A stretch of 64,000 nt of DNA, from contig NZ_MJAK01000002.1 of assembly GCF_001742745.1 (NCBI RefSeq), positions 338,846-402,845 of the forward strand. Direction: 5' to 3'. The notes under the pieces were generated by a model. The model was not told where the DNA came from. It did no database searches and saw nothing but the letters and a program-made list of their open reading frames with translations. Position numbers and translations under genes: made by a program. The stretch comes from Curtobacterium sp. ER1/6. GTDB lineage: Bacteria; Actinomycetota; Actinomycetes; Actinomycetales; Microbacteriaceae. Shown piece by piece: positions 8,531 to 18,639 of this stretch (position 1 is its first letter; the number at the start of each line of letters is the position of its first letter).

Positions 8531-9427
8531 TCAGAAGCGGTCGAGGCTGTTCCGCAGGCGCGTGATCCGGTCCGGCAGCGGCGGGTGCGTCGAGAAGAGC
8601 CGGTCCATCACGCCCGGGCGCATCGGGTCGGCGATCCACAGGTGCGCCATCGAGGAGTTCTGCGTCCGGGTCGGCCGTCCGTACGCGCCGAGCTTCTCGA
8701 GCGCGCTCGCCAGGCCCTCCGGGTACCGCGTCGTCATCGCACCCGTCGCGTCGGCGAGGTACTCGCGCTGGCGTGAGACCGCGGCCTGGACCGCCGCGGC
8801 CGCGACCGGGGCCACGAGCACGGCGACGAGTCCGGCGACGATGAGCACCGGGTTGTTGCTGCCCGAGTCGTTGTTCCGGCCACGTCCGGCCAGCCCGCCG
8901 AACACCGAGATCCGCAGCAGCACGTCCGCGATGAACCCGACGGCGACCACCAGCCCGAACACCATGGTCGAGACCCGGATGTCGTGGTTCCGGACGTGCC
9001 CGAGCTCGTGCGCCATGACGCCCTCGAGCTCCCGGTCGTCCATCAGTGCCAGGAGTCCGGTGGTCGCCGCGACGATGGCGTGCTCCGGGTCGCGCCCGGT
9101 CGCGAACGCGTTCGGAGCCGGGTCGTCGACCACGAAGACCCGCGGCATCGGCGTCCCGGTCGTGATGGCCAGGTTCTCGACGGTCCGCCAGAGTCGTGGT
9201 TCGGTGGTCCGGTCGACCTCGACGCCGCCCGCGATCGCGGTCGCCTGTCGCGCCGCCGTGAAGTACTGCAGCGCCGCGTAGCCGATCGCCACGACGAGCA
9301 CGACGACGCCGATCGAGACGTTGCCCGCGAGGTACCCGCCCAGGAACCCGAGGGCCCCGATCACGAGCAGGAACACCAGGACGATGAGGACGGTGTTGCG
9401 CTTGTTCCGCGCGATGGCGCTGTACAC
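8531..9427 (-). CDS. htpX: M48 family zinc metalloprotease HtpX-like
   Basis: Membrane-bound protease for quality control of membrane proteins. Two N-terminal helices (about 11-55) are followed by the zinc motif H140-E-L-G-H144 and the third ligand E222 in REYLAD; a further hydrophobic stretch lies between them (about 195-217). Length (298 aa) is normal. The GTG start at 9427 lies 23 bp after the stop of lemA, and the two form an operon, a pairing seen widely in bacteria. The gene converges with the end of the frameshifted glycosylase. Confidence 0.94.
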   Translation of the reverse strand: MYSAIARNKRNTVLIVLVFLLVIGALGFLGGYLAGNVSIGVVVLVVAIGYAALQYFTAARQATAIAGGVEVDRTTEPRLWRTVENLAITTGTPMPRVFVVDDPAPNAFATGRDPEHAIVAATTGLLALMDDRELEGVMAHELGHVRNHDIRVSTMVFGLVVAVGFIADVLLRISVFGGLAGRGRNNDSGSNNPVLIVAGLVAVLVAPVAAAAVQAAVSRQREYLADATGAMTTRYPEGLASALEKLGAYGRPTRTQNSSMAHLWIADPMRPGVMDRLFSTHPPLPDRITRLRNSLDRF

Positions 9428-9450
9428 GGGTCAGCCCGACGCCGCTGGGG

Positions 9451-10032
9451 TCAGAACTGCACGCGTGGCGGTTCGGCGATCGCCGCCGGTTCGGCGGACT
9501 CGAAGAACGTCGCCTCGGTGAACCCCTTGCTCTTGGCGAAGGTCGAGTTCGGGAAGACGCGGATCTTCGTGTTCAGCTCGCGCACCCCACCGTTGTAGAA
9601 GCGTCGGGCCGCCTGGATCTTGTCCTCGGTGTCGACGAGCTCTGACTGCAGCTGCAGGAAGTTCTGGCTGGACTGCAGCTGCGGGTAGCCCTCGGCCACC
9701 GCGAACACGCTCTTCAACGCCTTCTGCATGTGCCCCTCGGCGGCGGACGCGCTGCCGGCGTCGCCCGCGGTCAGGGTCTCGGACCGGGCCTTCGTCACGT
9801 CGTCGAAGACGGACTTCTCGTGCGTCGCGTAGCCCTTCACGGTGTCGACGATCGTCGGGATGAGGTCGGCACGGCGCTTGAGCTGCACCGAGATGTCGCT
9901 CCAGGCCTCGTCCACGCGCACCTTCAGCGTGACGAGCGAGTTGTAGGTCACCCAGAGGTAGATCCCGACCACGACGAGCAGGACCACCACCACTCCGACG
10001 ACGATCAGCGTCGTGACGAGTCCGGTGTCCAT
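9451..10032 (-). CDS. lemA: LemA family protein
   Basis: Membrane-anchored protein of 193 residues: one N-terminal transmembrane helix (about 6-28, LIVVGVVVVLLVVVGIYLW) and a long helical, coiled-coil-forming body with the family segment RVDEAWSDISVQLKRRADLIPTIVDTV. The exact role is unsettled; it is repeatedly found next to HtpX-type proteases, as here. The ATG at 10032 has GGAGAACG upstream. Its promoter region is shared with the divergent secreted protein gene. Confidence 0.93.
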   Translation of the reverse strand: MDTGLVTTLIVVGVVVVLLVVVGIYLWVTYNSLVTLKVRVDEAWSDISVQLKRRADLIPTIVDTVKGYATHEKSVFDDVTKARSETLTAGDAGSASAAEGHMQKALKSVFAVAEGYPQLQSSQNFLQLQSELVDTEDKIQAARRFYNGGVRELNTKIRVFPNSTFAKSKGFTEATFFESAEPAAIAEPPRVQF

Positions 10033-10241
10033 CGGGGCGTTCTCCTTCGCGCGTCGGGTCCGACGCGGGAGGACCGCAGCCGGTGCGTGGCCGTCGGACG
10101 GCCGGGCACGATCCTACCGAGGCCGACCGGGTCGTCCCTGCCGTGGGCGGGGGTTCACGGGTGATTCCCGAGTGATGCCCACCGCTCGTCCGGTCGCCGC
10201 CCGGCCACGTCGGTCTGCGGACACATCATCCGTGTGGTGGA

Positions 10242-10270
10242 TTGACCATCGCGGCGAGATCGCGTGGGAT
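10242..10270 (+). promoter_or_regulatory. possible promoter of the Ig-like protein gene
   Basis: TTGACC (10242-10247), a 17-nt spacer and TGGGAT (10265-10270). If used, transcription would start near 10277 and the true start codon would be GTG 10278 on a leaderless message rather than ATG 10269. Confidence 0.3.
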
Positions 10271-12602
10271 GGAGCCGGTGAACACGCTCGGGGACAACGT
10301 GGACGAGGGGGCCGTCGCGGACGGTCCCGTCCGGCGACCCTGGACGTCGACGCGTCGGTCGGTCCGCGGTGCCGGTGCCCAGGCCGTTGCCCTGGCCGCC
10401 GTGCTGCCCGTGGTCCTCACCGTCCTGCTCGGCGCACCGAGCGCATCCGCTGCCGACGCGACGCCGACGCCGGTCCCGTCGCCGACGACGTTCCCGCAGT
10501 TCGGCACCCTGCCGCCCGGCACGGGGACCCCGACGCCGCTGCCCTCCGACCGTCCCGCCGTCCGACCAACCATCGCTGACCCCGGCGACGTCACGACCGC
10601 GACGGTGCGCCTGCACGGTCGCGGAACCCCCGGCCACCGCGTCCGCGTCGCCGGGCCGGCGGCGACCGGATCGACCGGGTGCACCGCGACCGTGCCGGCC
10701 TCCGGCGCGTGGTCGTGCATCGCGACCGTCCGCTCCGGTCCGCAGCAGGTCTTCACCGTGACGGACGGCACCGACCCGGCACTCGGCTCGTCGAGCGCTC
10801 CCGCCTCGGACGTCGTCGTGCCACCGTCGGTCACGACGGACCGTCCGACGATCGGGCCGGTCACCGGCACCGGCTTCCCGGGCGCCTCGGTCTCCGTGTC
10901 GGTGGCGGGGAGCGCCGGCGACCGCACGACGACGGTCGGCCCGGACGGTCGGTGGACGGTCGCGATCACGGGCCGCGACGGTCGGCACACGGTCTCCGCG
11001 GTGCAGACCGCCAGCACGGCCGACGGGTTCCGCTCGGACCTCCGCAGTGCGGCGTCGGCACCCCGGACCGTGCTCCTCGACCGCACGGCCCCGGCTGCTC
11101 CGGTCGTCACCGCACCGGGAAGGGGCGAACGGGTGCCGTCGCAGCCCTTCGTGGTGCGGGGCACCGGCGAGCCGGGCGCGGTGCTCACCGCCTCCCTCGA
11201 CCGGGCACCGGTGTGCCGGAGCGACGTCGGCCCGGACGGCCGCTGGGCCTGCACGACCACCGGGTCGACCGTGGCCGCGGGCACCCACACCGTGACCGCC
11301 GTCCAGCAGGACGCTGCAGGCAACGCCTCCCGGTCCTCGACGGGTGTCCGCGTCCTGCTGCCGGGGCGGAGCGCCCAGCCGACGGACGGACCGTCCGCGA
11401 CGCCCGGCGGCAGCGGCGGCAGCGGCGTCCCGACCCCGTCGGCCCCCGGGACGACCCCGGGCGTCGGCCCCGGCGACACCGACGGCAGCGCGGGCGCCAC
11501 CCCGGGCGACGGCGCGAGCGGCACCGGCGGCGGCACCGCGCACGGCGGCGGCACCACGGGCGGCGGCACCACCGGCGGCGCCACGGGCGACGGGCAGCGC
11601 GGTACTCCCGACTGGTCCGGACCCGCGGGCGACTGGACGGCCTCGACGGCGTACGACCGCGGCGTCCCCACGATCCAGGCGTCCTTCTCGTGGGGCACGG
11701 TCCTCCTCGCCACCGGCGTCGCCGCGGCCTTCCTCCTCCTCGTCGCCGCACCGCTCGCCCTCGTCGGGGCGTCCGTGCGCGGTCGGCTCCGCAACCCGCT
11801 CGCCGGGCTCCTCGGGCGCAACCGGTCCCGCGCCGAGCGACGGCTCGGCGACGACGTGCTGCCCACCTGGGCCGCCGTCGCGATCGGGGTCGGCGTCGTC
11901 GGGGTGACGACGCTCCTCGCGGTCGGCGCCTCGTTCGAGGCCCGGTACGTCCGCCTGGCGGTCGCCGTGCTCCTCGGCGCGGCGGTCACGACCGCGGTCG
12001 TCGTGCTCGCCACGCGGTGGGCGGCGGGTACCGACCGCGCGTCGGTCGGCTTCCGGGTCTCGCCGTGGCTCGTCGTCGCGGCCCTGGTCGCGTGCGGCGT
12101 GACCCGGCTCGGTGACCTCTCCCCCGCCCTCGTGGTCGGGGCGGTCCTCGTCCCCGTCGGCCGACCGGGAGCGGACACGGGCGCGCTCCGCCTCGGGTCG
12201 ACCCTCGCGTCCGGCGTCCGGACCGCCACGGCCCGGTCGGTCGGCCTGCTCGTGGTCGCGGCGCTCGGCTGGGTGCTGCACTCGGTGCCGTCCGGCTCGG
12301 GGTTCTGGTCGGCCCTCGTCGCGGAGTTCGCGACCACCCTCTGCGTCGGCGCCGTCGGCGCGCTCGTCGCCACCCTGCTCCCGGTACCGCGTTCGGCGGG
12401 CGCCGTCCTCGCCGCGGGCGCCCGCGCCCGCTACGTCGGCCTGACCGTGGCCGCGGTCGCACTCGCCGCGGTCGTCGCCGGTCCCGCCCCCGTCGCGCCC
12501 TCGCCGACGGAGGTCGCCGTGGCCGCCGCGCTCTGCGCGGCAGGGGGCGCCCTCTGCTGGGCCTGGCTCCGCCGGGGCCGGCCGACGACCTCCCGCCACT
12601 GA
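10269..12602 (+). CDS. large secreted/membrane protein with Ig-like repeats
   Basis: About 777 residues. After a charged N-terminus there is a signal peptide-like helix ending in PSASA. Three beta-sandwich repeats follow (roughly residues 85-165, 170-250 and 265-345), each ending in a pattern like GPDGRW-x-V/C; they resemble bacterial Ig-like domains of adhesins. Next comes a Gly/Thr/Pro-rich linker of about 100 residues, and then a C-terminal third with eight to ten transmembrane helices. A secreted Ig-like region joined to a multispanning membrane domain is unusual, and I do not recognise the C-terminal part. Starts at ATG 10269, TTG 10242 and GTG 10278 are possible. Confidence 0.75.
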   Translation: MEPVNTLGDNVDEGAVADGPVRRPWTSTRRSVRGAGAQAVALAAVLPVVLTVLLGAPSASAADATPTPVPSPTTFPQFGTLPPGTGTPTPLPSDRPAVRPTIADPGDVTTATVRLHGRGTPGHRVRVAGPAATGSTGCTATVPASGAWSCIATVRSGPQQVFTVTDGTDPALGSSSAPASDVVVPPSVTTDRPTIGPVTGTGFPGASVSVSVAGSAGDRTTTVGPDGRWTVAITGRDGRHTVSAVQTASTADGFRSDLRSAASAPRTVLLDRTAPAAPVVTAPGRGERVPSQPFVVRGTGEPGAVLTASLDRAPVCRSDVGPDGRWACTTTGSTVAAGTHTVTAVQQDAAGNASRSSTGVRVLLPGRSAQPTDGPSATPGGSGGSGVPTPSAPGTTPGVGPGDTDGSAGATPGDGASGTGGGTAHGGGTTGGGTTGGATGDGQRGTPDWSGPAGDWTASTAYDRGVPTIQASFSWGTVLLATGVAAAFLLLVAAPLALVGASVRGRLRNPLAGLLGRNRSRAERRLGDDVLPTWAAVAIGVGVVGVTTLLAVGASFEARYVRLAVAVLLGAAVTTAVVVLATRWAAGTDRASVGFRVSPWLVVAALVACGVTRLGDLSPALVVGAVLVPVGRPGADTGALRLGSTLASGVRTATARSVGLLVVAALGWVLHSVPSGSGFWSALVAEFATTLCVGAVGALVATLLPVPRSAGAVLAAGARARYVGLTVAAVALAAVVAGPAPVAPSPTEVAVAAALCAAGGALCWAWLRRGRPTTSRH

Positions 12603-12606
12603 CCAC

Positions 12607-12652
12607 ACGGACGGGAGGCGCGTGTCGGGGTCGCCACGCGCCTCCCGTCCGT
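12607..12652. repeat. dispersed palindrome, copy B
   Basis: Perfect 18-bp stem (12607-12624 with 12635-12652), 10-nt loop, between the stop codons of two converging genes. The core GGACGGGAGGC is followed by GCGTG, the same flavour as copy D. Confidence 0.85.
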
Positions 12653-12659
12653 CAGGTGG

Positions 12660-14003
12660 TCACCCGGCGGCGTGCGCCTGCGTCCGGTGCGGCACGCCCC
12701 GTCGGAACAGGCCCGGCAGCAGCCCGCCGATCTTCGTGCCGATGCACAGGCTGACGAAGGTCGCGAGCGGTGTCCCGAGCGCGACCGGGTCGAAGGTGGC
12801 CACCGCGACCAGCCCGACGGTGCCGGGCACGAGCAGCAGGAACGCGGGGAAGAACGACACCGTCGCGGGGACCACCGGCACGAGCCGTTCGAGGAGCCGG
12901 GTCGCGACGAAGAGCAGGGCCGCCGCCGCGCCGGTCGCCACGACGCTGCCCCAGAGCGGCGTCGTCCCGCTCACGACCGCGTAGGCGCTGACCATCACCG
13001 CGACGGACACGAGCGTGAGCCGCCAGCCGGAGCGGAAGACCAGGCCGAGACCCACCGCCAGGCCGACCACGGCCACCCACGACACCCAGTAGGACGGCAC
13101 GGCCTCCCACCCGCCGCGCAGCGTGCCGACACCGGCGACCTCGCCGACGAGCGCCGCCGAGGACGGGTCGACCCGGAGACCGGTCAGCGCGCTCCCGGCG
13201 GCGATGCCCGCGGCCATGAAGCCGAGCATGATGAGGCCCTGCACGAGACGGGACGCCCCGGTGACGATGTCGGCGGCGGTGAGCTCGAGCAGGGCGTTCG
13301 TGATGAGCGCACCCGGCACGAACACCGCCACGGGAGCGCAGACGGCGAAGAGCGGGACGTGGTCGAACCCGGTGCCGGCGGCGACCAGACCGACGACCGT
13401 CGTCGACATGAAGGCCGCGAGGAACGGGATGATGGCGACGGCCTCGCGGAAGCGGCGGAGCAGCAGGCTGAGCACGCCGACGAGCGCGCCGACGACGAGC
13501 GCGAGGACGATCGCCCACCAGGGGCAGCGGAAGACGACGGCGAGTCCGACCGAGGTCAGGGCGTTCCCGGTGATCCACGGCAGGGCCGGCGGGGGCACGG
13601 TGCCGGCGCGGATCGCCCGGACGCGCGCGGGGATCTCGGCGAGGGCGATCGACCCGCGTTCCAGGCCGAGCACCAGGCGGTTCGCGCGGGCCGCCTGGCG
13701 CGACGAGAGCTCGACGCCCTCGGCGTTCACGATCGTCGCGGCCCCGGTCGCGACCTCGCTCACCATGACGAGCGCGGGGAGCACGCCCACGGCGAGCGTG
13801 GGGCCGACCCCGGCGGCGTCGCGGGCCTTCTCGAGCGCGGACCGCACGTCGGTGACGGAGCTGCCGGCGTCGAGCAGCAGGGCGCCGAGGGTGCCGAGCA
13901 GCATGCCGACGGGGACCGTCTCGCCGTCGACGACCTCGACGTGCGCCTCGGGACGGTTGAGCGCGTTGCGCAGGTTCGCGAGGGCGCTACCGAGTCCGAC
14001 CAC
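12660..14003 (-). CDS. threonine/serine exporter family protein (ThrE-like)
   Basis: Single-chain exporter with two fused domains: an N-terminal soluble part rich in small residues (about 1-115, with the paired segments ETVPVGMLLGTLGALLLDAG and GPTLAVGVLPALVMVS), then about ten transmembrane helices. This matches the ThrE fold (PF06738 plus PF12821), the Thr/Ser exporter of Corynebacterium. The substrate is not proven here. GTG 14003 is used as start; GTG 14030 with GGGGCG upstream would add nine residues. Any longer reading would run through the tRNA gene upstream. The last residues lie 8 bp from palindrome B. Confidence 0.85.
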   Translation of the reverse strand: MVGLGSALANLRNALNRPEAHVEVVDGETVPVGMLLGTLGALLLDAGSSVTDVRSALEKARDAAGVGPTLAVGVLPALVMVSEVATGAATIVNAEGVELSSRQAARANRLVLGLERGSIALAEIPARVRAIRAGTVPPPALPWITGNALTSVGLAVVFRCPWWAIVLALVVGALVGVLSLLLRRFREAVAIIPFLAAFMSTTVVGLVAAGTGFDHVPLFAVCAPVAVFVPGALITNALLELTAADIVTGASRLVQGLIMLGFMAAGIAAGSALTGLRVDPSSAALVGEVAGVGTLRGGWEAVPSYWVSWVAVVGLAVGLGLVFRSGWRLTLVSVAVMVSAYAVVSGTTPLWGSVVATGAAAALLFVATRLLERLVPVVPATVSFFPAFLLLVPGTVGLVAVATFDPVALGTPLATFVSLCIGTKIGGLLPGLFRRGVPHRTQAHAAG

Positions 14004-14143
14004 GAGAGTCGATGGTACGCAGCCGGACACGCCGCCCCGGCGGGCTGGTCCCGAGACTCGGGCTGCGCGACAGGACTTGCGGGTTGCGGCCCGAGGACGG
14101 TCGCTCAGGCCGAGTCTCGCGGCCGCGGACCTGAGACTCGCGG

Positions 14144-14217
14144 TACCCCCGGTGGGACTCGAACCCACAACTCGGCGATTTTAAGTCGCATGCCTCTACC
14201 GGTTGGGCCACGGGGGC
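14144..14217 (-). tRNA. tRNA-like gene with UAA anticodon and short variable loop
   Basis: Read on the minus strand, the sequence folds as a cloverleaf. Acceptor stem: GCCCCCG with CGGGGGT (one G-U pair at 1-72). D arm with GGTA. Anticodon loop CTTAAAA, giving anticodon UAA (14181-14183). T arm: GTGGG-TTCGAGT-CCCAC. Discriminator base A. UAA reads the leucine codon UUA, but bacterial leucine tRNAs have a long variable arm and this one has only 5 nt (GAGTT). The closing pair of the anticodon stem (27-43) is a T-C mismatch and no CCA is encoded beyond CC. It may be a working but unusual tRNA or a decaying one. Confidence 0.8.
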
Positions 14218-14305
14218 GGGCCGCAACAGCCTACCGACGCGACGACGGCCGCCGACCCACGCGGGGGCGACGGCCGTCGTGTCGGCTGTGTGGTGCTGCC
14301 GGGTC

Positions 14306-15778
14306 CTACTCGGCGTTCGCCGGGGCCGCGACCGGTGCGGCGTCCTTCGAGACGTCCTCGGCCGGGGTGGCGTAGGCGGGGCCGGCGGCGTCGGCCGGCT
14401 GGCCCTCGGCCGGAGCCTGGGCAGCGGCGGGCGCCGGCGCCTCGACGGCGGCCTTCGGACGCGACGCGAACGTCTCGAACGCGGCACGGGGGGTCTCGCG
14501 GTCGTCGAGCGACGCGATGTCGCGGCCGAGGAAGAACCCGCCCACCCAGTCGCCGATGACGCGCCACTTGCGCTCCCACGACGGCATGGCCAGGCCGTGG
14601 TAGCCGCGGTGGGCGCCCCAGGCGAGGAAGCCCTTCATCGCGAACTTGCCGGACTGGAACACACCGGTGCCGAGGCCGAGGCCCGCGACGGCGCCGAGGT
14701 TCTCGTGCTTGTAGTCGTTCGTCGCCTCGCCGCGGATCACCGCGGTGAGGTTCTTCGCGAGCTGCTTCGCCTGGCGCACCGCGTGCTGGGCGTTCGGCAC
14801 GCAGAAGCCGCCGACCCCGCCGCCGGTCAGGTCCGGCACGGCTGCGACGTCGCCGCAGGCCCACGCGTCGGCGACCACGCCGTTGTCGTCGACCACGCGG
14901 AGGTCCGGCTGCACGCGGATGCGGCCACGCTGCTCGAGCGGGAGGTCCGTGCCCTTGACCATCGGGTTCGCCATGACCCCGGCGGTCCAGATGATGAGGT
15001 CGGACTCGATGGTCTCGATCGAGTCGTCCTTGGCCTTGAGCTGGCAGACGCCGCCCTCGGCCGAGGCGAGCTGCGTGTCGAGGTGCACGACGGCACCGCG
15101 CGACGCGAGGTTCTCGAGCACCCAGTGCGAGGTCTCGAGCGACACCTCGGGCATGATGCGCCCCATCGCCTCGACCAGGTGGAAGTGCGTGTCGTCGAAG
15201 GACAGCTCGGGGTAGCTCTTCAGCAGGTCCGAGGCGAACGAGCGGAGCTCGGCGAACACCTCGATGCCGGCGAAGCCGCCGCCGACCACGACGACGGTGA
15301 GCAGGCGGTCACGCTCGGGACCGGCCGGCAGGTTCGCCGCCTTGTGGAAGTTCGTGAGGATCTTGTCGCGGATCGCCGCGGCCTCCTCGATGGTCTTCAG
15401 GCCGATGGCCTCGTCCGCGACGCCCGGGATCGGGAAGGTGCGCGAGACGGCGCCGGCGGTCATGACGATCTGGTCGTAGGACTCCTCCCACGCCTCGCCC
15501 TCGGCCGGGGTGATCGTCGCGGTCTTCGTGGCGTGGTCGACCTTCGTGACCTTGGCCGTGACGACACGCGTCTTCTTGAGGTGACGACGGTGCGAGACGA
15601 CCGCGTGCCGGGGCTCGATCGACCCCGCGGCCACCTCGGGCAGGAACGGCTGGTACGTCATGTAGGGCAGCGGGTCGACCATGGTGACCTCGGCTTCGCC
15701 CTCACGGAGGTGCTTCTCGAGCTTCCAGGCGGTGTAGAAACCGGCGTAACCGCCGCCGACGACGAGGATCTTGGGCAC
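14306..15778 (-). CDS. ndh: type II NADH dehydrogenase (FAD-dependent oxidoreductase)
   Basis: Single-subunit, non-proton-pumping NADH:quinone oxidoreductase at the inner membrane face. Two Rossmann motifs are visible: VVGGGYAGF at the N-terminus for FAD and VVVGGGFAGIE near residue 175 for NADH. The GTG at 15778 is chosen because AAGGAGAT lies just upstream, giving 490 residues. The C-terminal part is amphipathic, as expected for membrane attachment, followed by an extra tail of about 45 residues made mostly of Ala, Pro and Glu that is not part of the usual fold. DUF501 precedes it by 44 bp on the same strand. Confidence 0.92.
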   Translation of the reverse strand: MPKILVVGGGYAGFYTAWKLEKHLREGEAEVTMVDPLPYMTYQPFLPEVAAGSIEPRHAVVSHRRHLKKTRVVTAKVTKVDHATKTATITPAEGEAWEESYDQIVMTAGAVSRTFPIPGVADEAIGLKTIEEAAAIRDKILTNFHKAANLPAGPERDRLLTVVVVGGGFAGIEVFAELRSFASDLLKSYPELSFDDTHFHLVEAMGRIMPEVSLETSHWVLENLASRGAVVHLDTQLASAEGGVCQLKAKDDSIETIESDLIIWTAGVMANPMVKGTDLPLEQRGRIRVQPDLRVVDDNGVVADAWACGDVAAVPDLTGGGVGGFCVPNAQHAVRQAKQLAKNLTAVIRGEATNDYKHENLGAVAGLGLGTGVFQSGKFAMKGFLAWGAHRGYHGLAMPSWERKWRVIGDWVGGFFLGRDIASLDDRETPRAAFETFASRPKAAVEAPAPAAAQAPAEGQPADAAGPAYATPAEDVSKDAAPVAAPANAE

Positions 15779-15821
15779 GGGGGATGATCTCCTTGGAGTG
15801 GGGTGGTTGCCGGGAGGCTGG

Positions 15822-16376
15822 TCAGAGTTCGCCGCCACCCGCCCCGACTCCGGCGTCTGCGATGCCATCATACGCCCGGCACTCACACCGGGAGGGCGAC
15901 CAGGACGCGCGCTCGAGCGCGAGGTCGCCGATGGGGTTGACGCCGGGGCCGGCTGCGAGGGCGTGGCCGACGAGGGCGTGCAGGCACTTCACGCGGGTGG
16001 GCATGCCACCGGCGCTGATGCCGTCGATCTCGTCGACGTGCTCGATCGACTCGCGGTCCGCCAGGTAGGACTCGTGTGCCGCGCGGTACTGCGCCGCGAC
16101 GGTCTCGTCCTCGAGCAGTGCCGCGAGTTCGGGCATGACGTGGTTCGCCTCGAGGGTGCTCACGGCCGCGGTGGCGGCGGGGTGGCACAGGTAGTAGAAC
16201 GTCGGGAACGGGGTGCCGCTCTCGAGTCGGGGCTTCGTGGAGACGACGGTGGGGTTGCCACAGACGCACCGTGCCGCGATCCCGACGACGTCGCGTGCCG
16301 GTCGACCGAGCTGGGCCGACACGACCTGGACGTCACGGTCGGACGGCGGGTCGAAGGGAGGGGTGGTCACGGGCAC
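15822..16376 (-). CDS. DUF501 family protein
   Basis: A 184-residue soluble protein with the DUF501 pattern: VSAQLGRPARDVVGIAARC-xCGNP near the N-terminus, then FPTFYYLCHPAA, and the C-terminal segment ISAGGMPTRVKCLHALVGHALAAGPGVNPIGD. Conserved Cys and His residues suggest metal binding, but no activity is established. In actinobacteria this family typically sits between ftsB/eno and ppx-like genes; here it is 30 bp downstream of ftsB. GTG 16376 and GTG 16370 are both usable; a TAGGCT box at 16380-16385 argues for an almost leaderless message and the second start. Confidence 0.85.
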   Translation of the reverse strand: MPVTTPPFDPPSDRDVQVVSAQLGRPARDVVGIAARCVCGNPTVVSTKPRLESGTPFPTFYYLCHPAATAAVSTLEANHVMPELAALLEDETVAAQYRAAHESYLADRESIEHVDEIDGISAGGMPTRVKCLHALVGHALAAGPGVNPIGDLALERASWSPSRCECRAYDGIADAGVGAGGGEL

Positions 16377-16405
16377 GTGAGCCTACCGGAGACCCGGGCG
16401 CGGGC

Positions 16406-16963
16406 CTACTTCGTGTCGCTGGTGGCCGCGCCGGTGGGATCGCCCGTGCCGGAGACGTCCGGCGCGACGAGCTCCTCGGTGGTCTTGTCGGTCAGCCCGG
16501 ACTGCAGGACGCTCGAGAGCATCGCCTGCACCCAGTCGACCTCGGGCGTCTGCACGGTCGAGCTCACCGGGCTGCCCGAGTCGGTCCGGGCACGGTCGGA
16601 CCCCTTCGCCTCCTCGGCACCCATCACGAGGTAGCTCTCCTCGCCCGGGTACACGTAGAGCAGTCGGTCGCGTGCCTGCGCCTCGATGTAGGCGGGGTCG
16701 TCCCAGCGGGCGACGTCCTGCTTCTTCTGCGTGACGTCGGCCTTCTGCGCCGCGACCTCGCGCTGCTGCTGTGCGATCTGCTCCTGCTGCTGCACGAGCG
16801 TCCGCAGCGACGGGGCGAGCACGACCACGAAGAGCACGATGATCGCCAGCATGAGCAGGCTGAAGCCCGAGAACCGGATGGACCGGTACCAGGGCTGCTC
16901 GTGCGCGCCGGTCTCCGGCACGGCCACGGGGACGCGGCGGACACGGGGCTTCTGGCTGGGCAC
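16406..16963 (-). CDS. ftsB: septum formation initiator FtsB/DivIC
   Basis: Bitopic division protein of 185 residues: a cytoplasmic basic N-terminus, one transmembrane helix (about 35-54, SLLMLAIIVLFVVVLAPSL), and an extracytoplasmic coiled coil (about 58-88, very rich in Gln) that in this family pairs with FtsL and FtsQ. After the family motif YIEAQARDRLLYVYPGE there is an actinobacterial extension of about 65 residues that is acidic and likely disordered. The GTG at 16963 is preceded by TACCGT (16970-16975) with 6 nt between, so it is probably leaderless. It lies downstream of eno, the common actinobacterial order. Confidence 0.92.
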   Translation of the reverse strand: MPSQKPRVRRVPVAVPETGAHEQPWYRSIRFSGFSLLMLAIIVLFVVVLAPSLRTLVQQQEQIAQQQREVAAQKADVTQKKQDVARWDDPAYIEAQARDRLLYVYPGEESYLVMGAEEAKGSDRARTDSGSPVSSTVQTPEVDWVQAMLSSVLQSGLTDKTTEELVAPDVSGTGDPTGAATSDTK

Positions 16964-17189
16964 GGTCCAACGGTAACCCGGCCCGGGTGCGACGCGGGGC
17001 CCGGCACGCGGACCGTCGCACGTCGTTCGGCACCCTCCCAGCGGCCGGGAGGCGCGGCACGCGCCCGCCCCGTCGGTCCCGCCCGCAGTCGGGTCACCAC
17101 CGCGGACGCTGGCCGAGCGTGCAGGACGTGCCGCTCACGTCCGCCGGGCGGGCAGGAACCGTCGCTGCAGGGCGACGAGTGTGACGGAT

Positions 17190-17220
17190 CGGGCCCGCTC
17201 GCCACCGTCGAGCGGGCCCG
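17190..17220. terminator. second hairpin after eno
   Basis: Perfect 12-bp stem CGGGCCCGCTCG (17190-17201 with 17209-17220), 7-nt loop. It backs up the hairpin closer to the eno stop. Confidence 0.7.
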
Positions 17221-17227
17221 ACATCGA

Positions 17228-17263
17228 CGAGACGCCGCCCTCCCGAGGGAGGACGGCGTCTCG
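17228..17263. terminator. first hairpin after eno
   Basis: A 16-bp stem with a single imperfect pair (17228-17243 with 17248-17263) and a 4-nt loop, 14 bp beyond the eno stop codon. Two tandem stems this strong mark the end of the eno message. Confidence 0.75.
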
Positions 17264-17276
17264 TGCGGTGCGTGTC

Positions 17277-18605
<1,329 letters not shown>

Positions 18606-18639
18606 CTACCGACGCGCGGTGGAGCGGAGGTGTCGTGCG

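Larger units (their letters stand above)
16964..17276. other. intergenic region between eno and ftsB
   Basis: 313 bp without a convincing gene. It holds the ftsB -10 box at its left end (16970-16975) and two strong hairpins next to the eno stop codon. The middle (about 16990-17180) shows only a half-match to the dispersed palindrome core (GGCCGGGAGGC, 17044-17054). Confidence 0.7.

Noticed and set aside
14028..14168. Extended N-terminus of the ThrE-like protein up to 14168
   Set aside because: The extension would be translated from the tRNA gene.
12672..14375. A long open plus-strand frame opposite the ThrE-like gene and the tRNA
   Set aside because: Its translation is charged low-complexity sequence and it would read through a tRNA gene.
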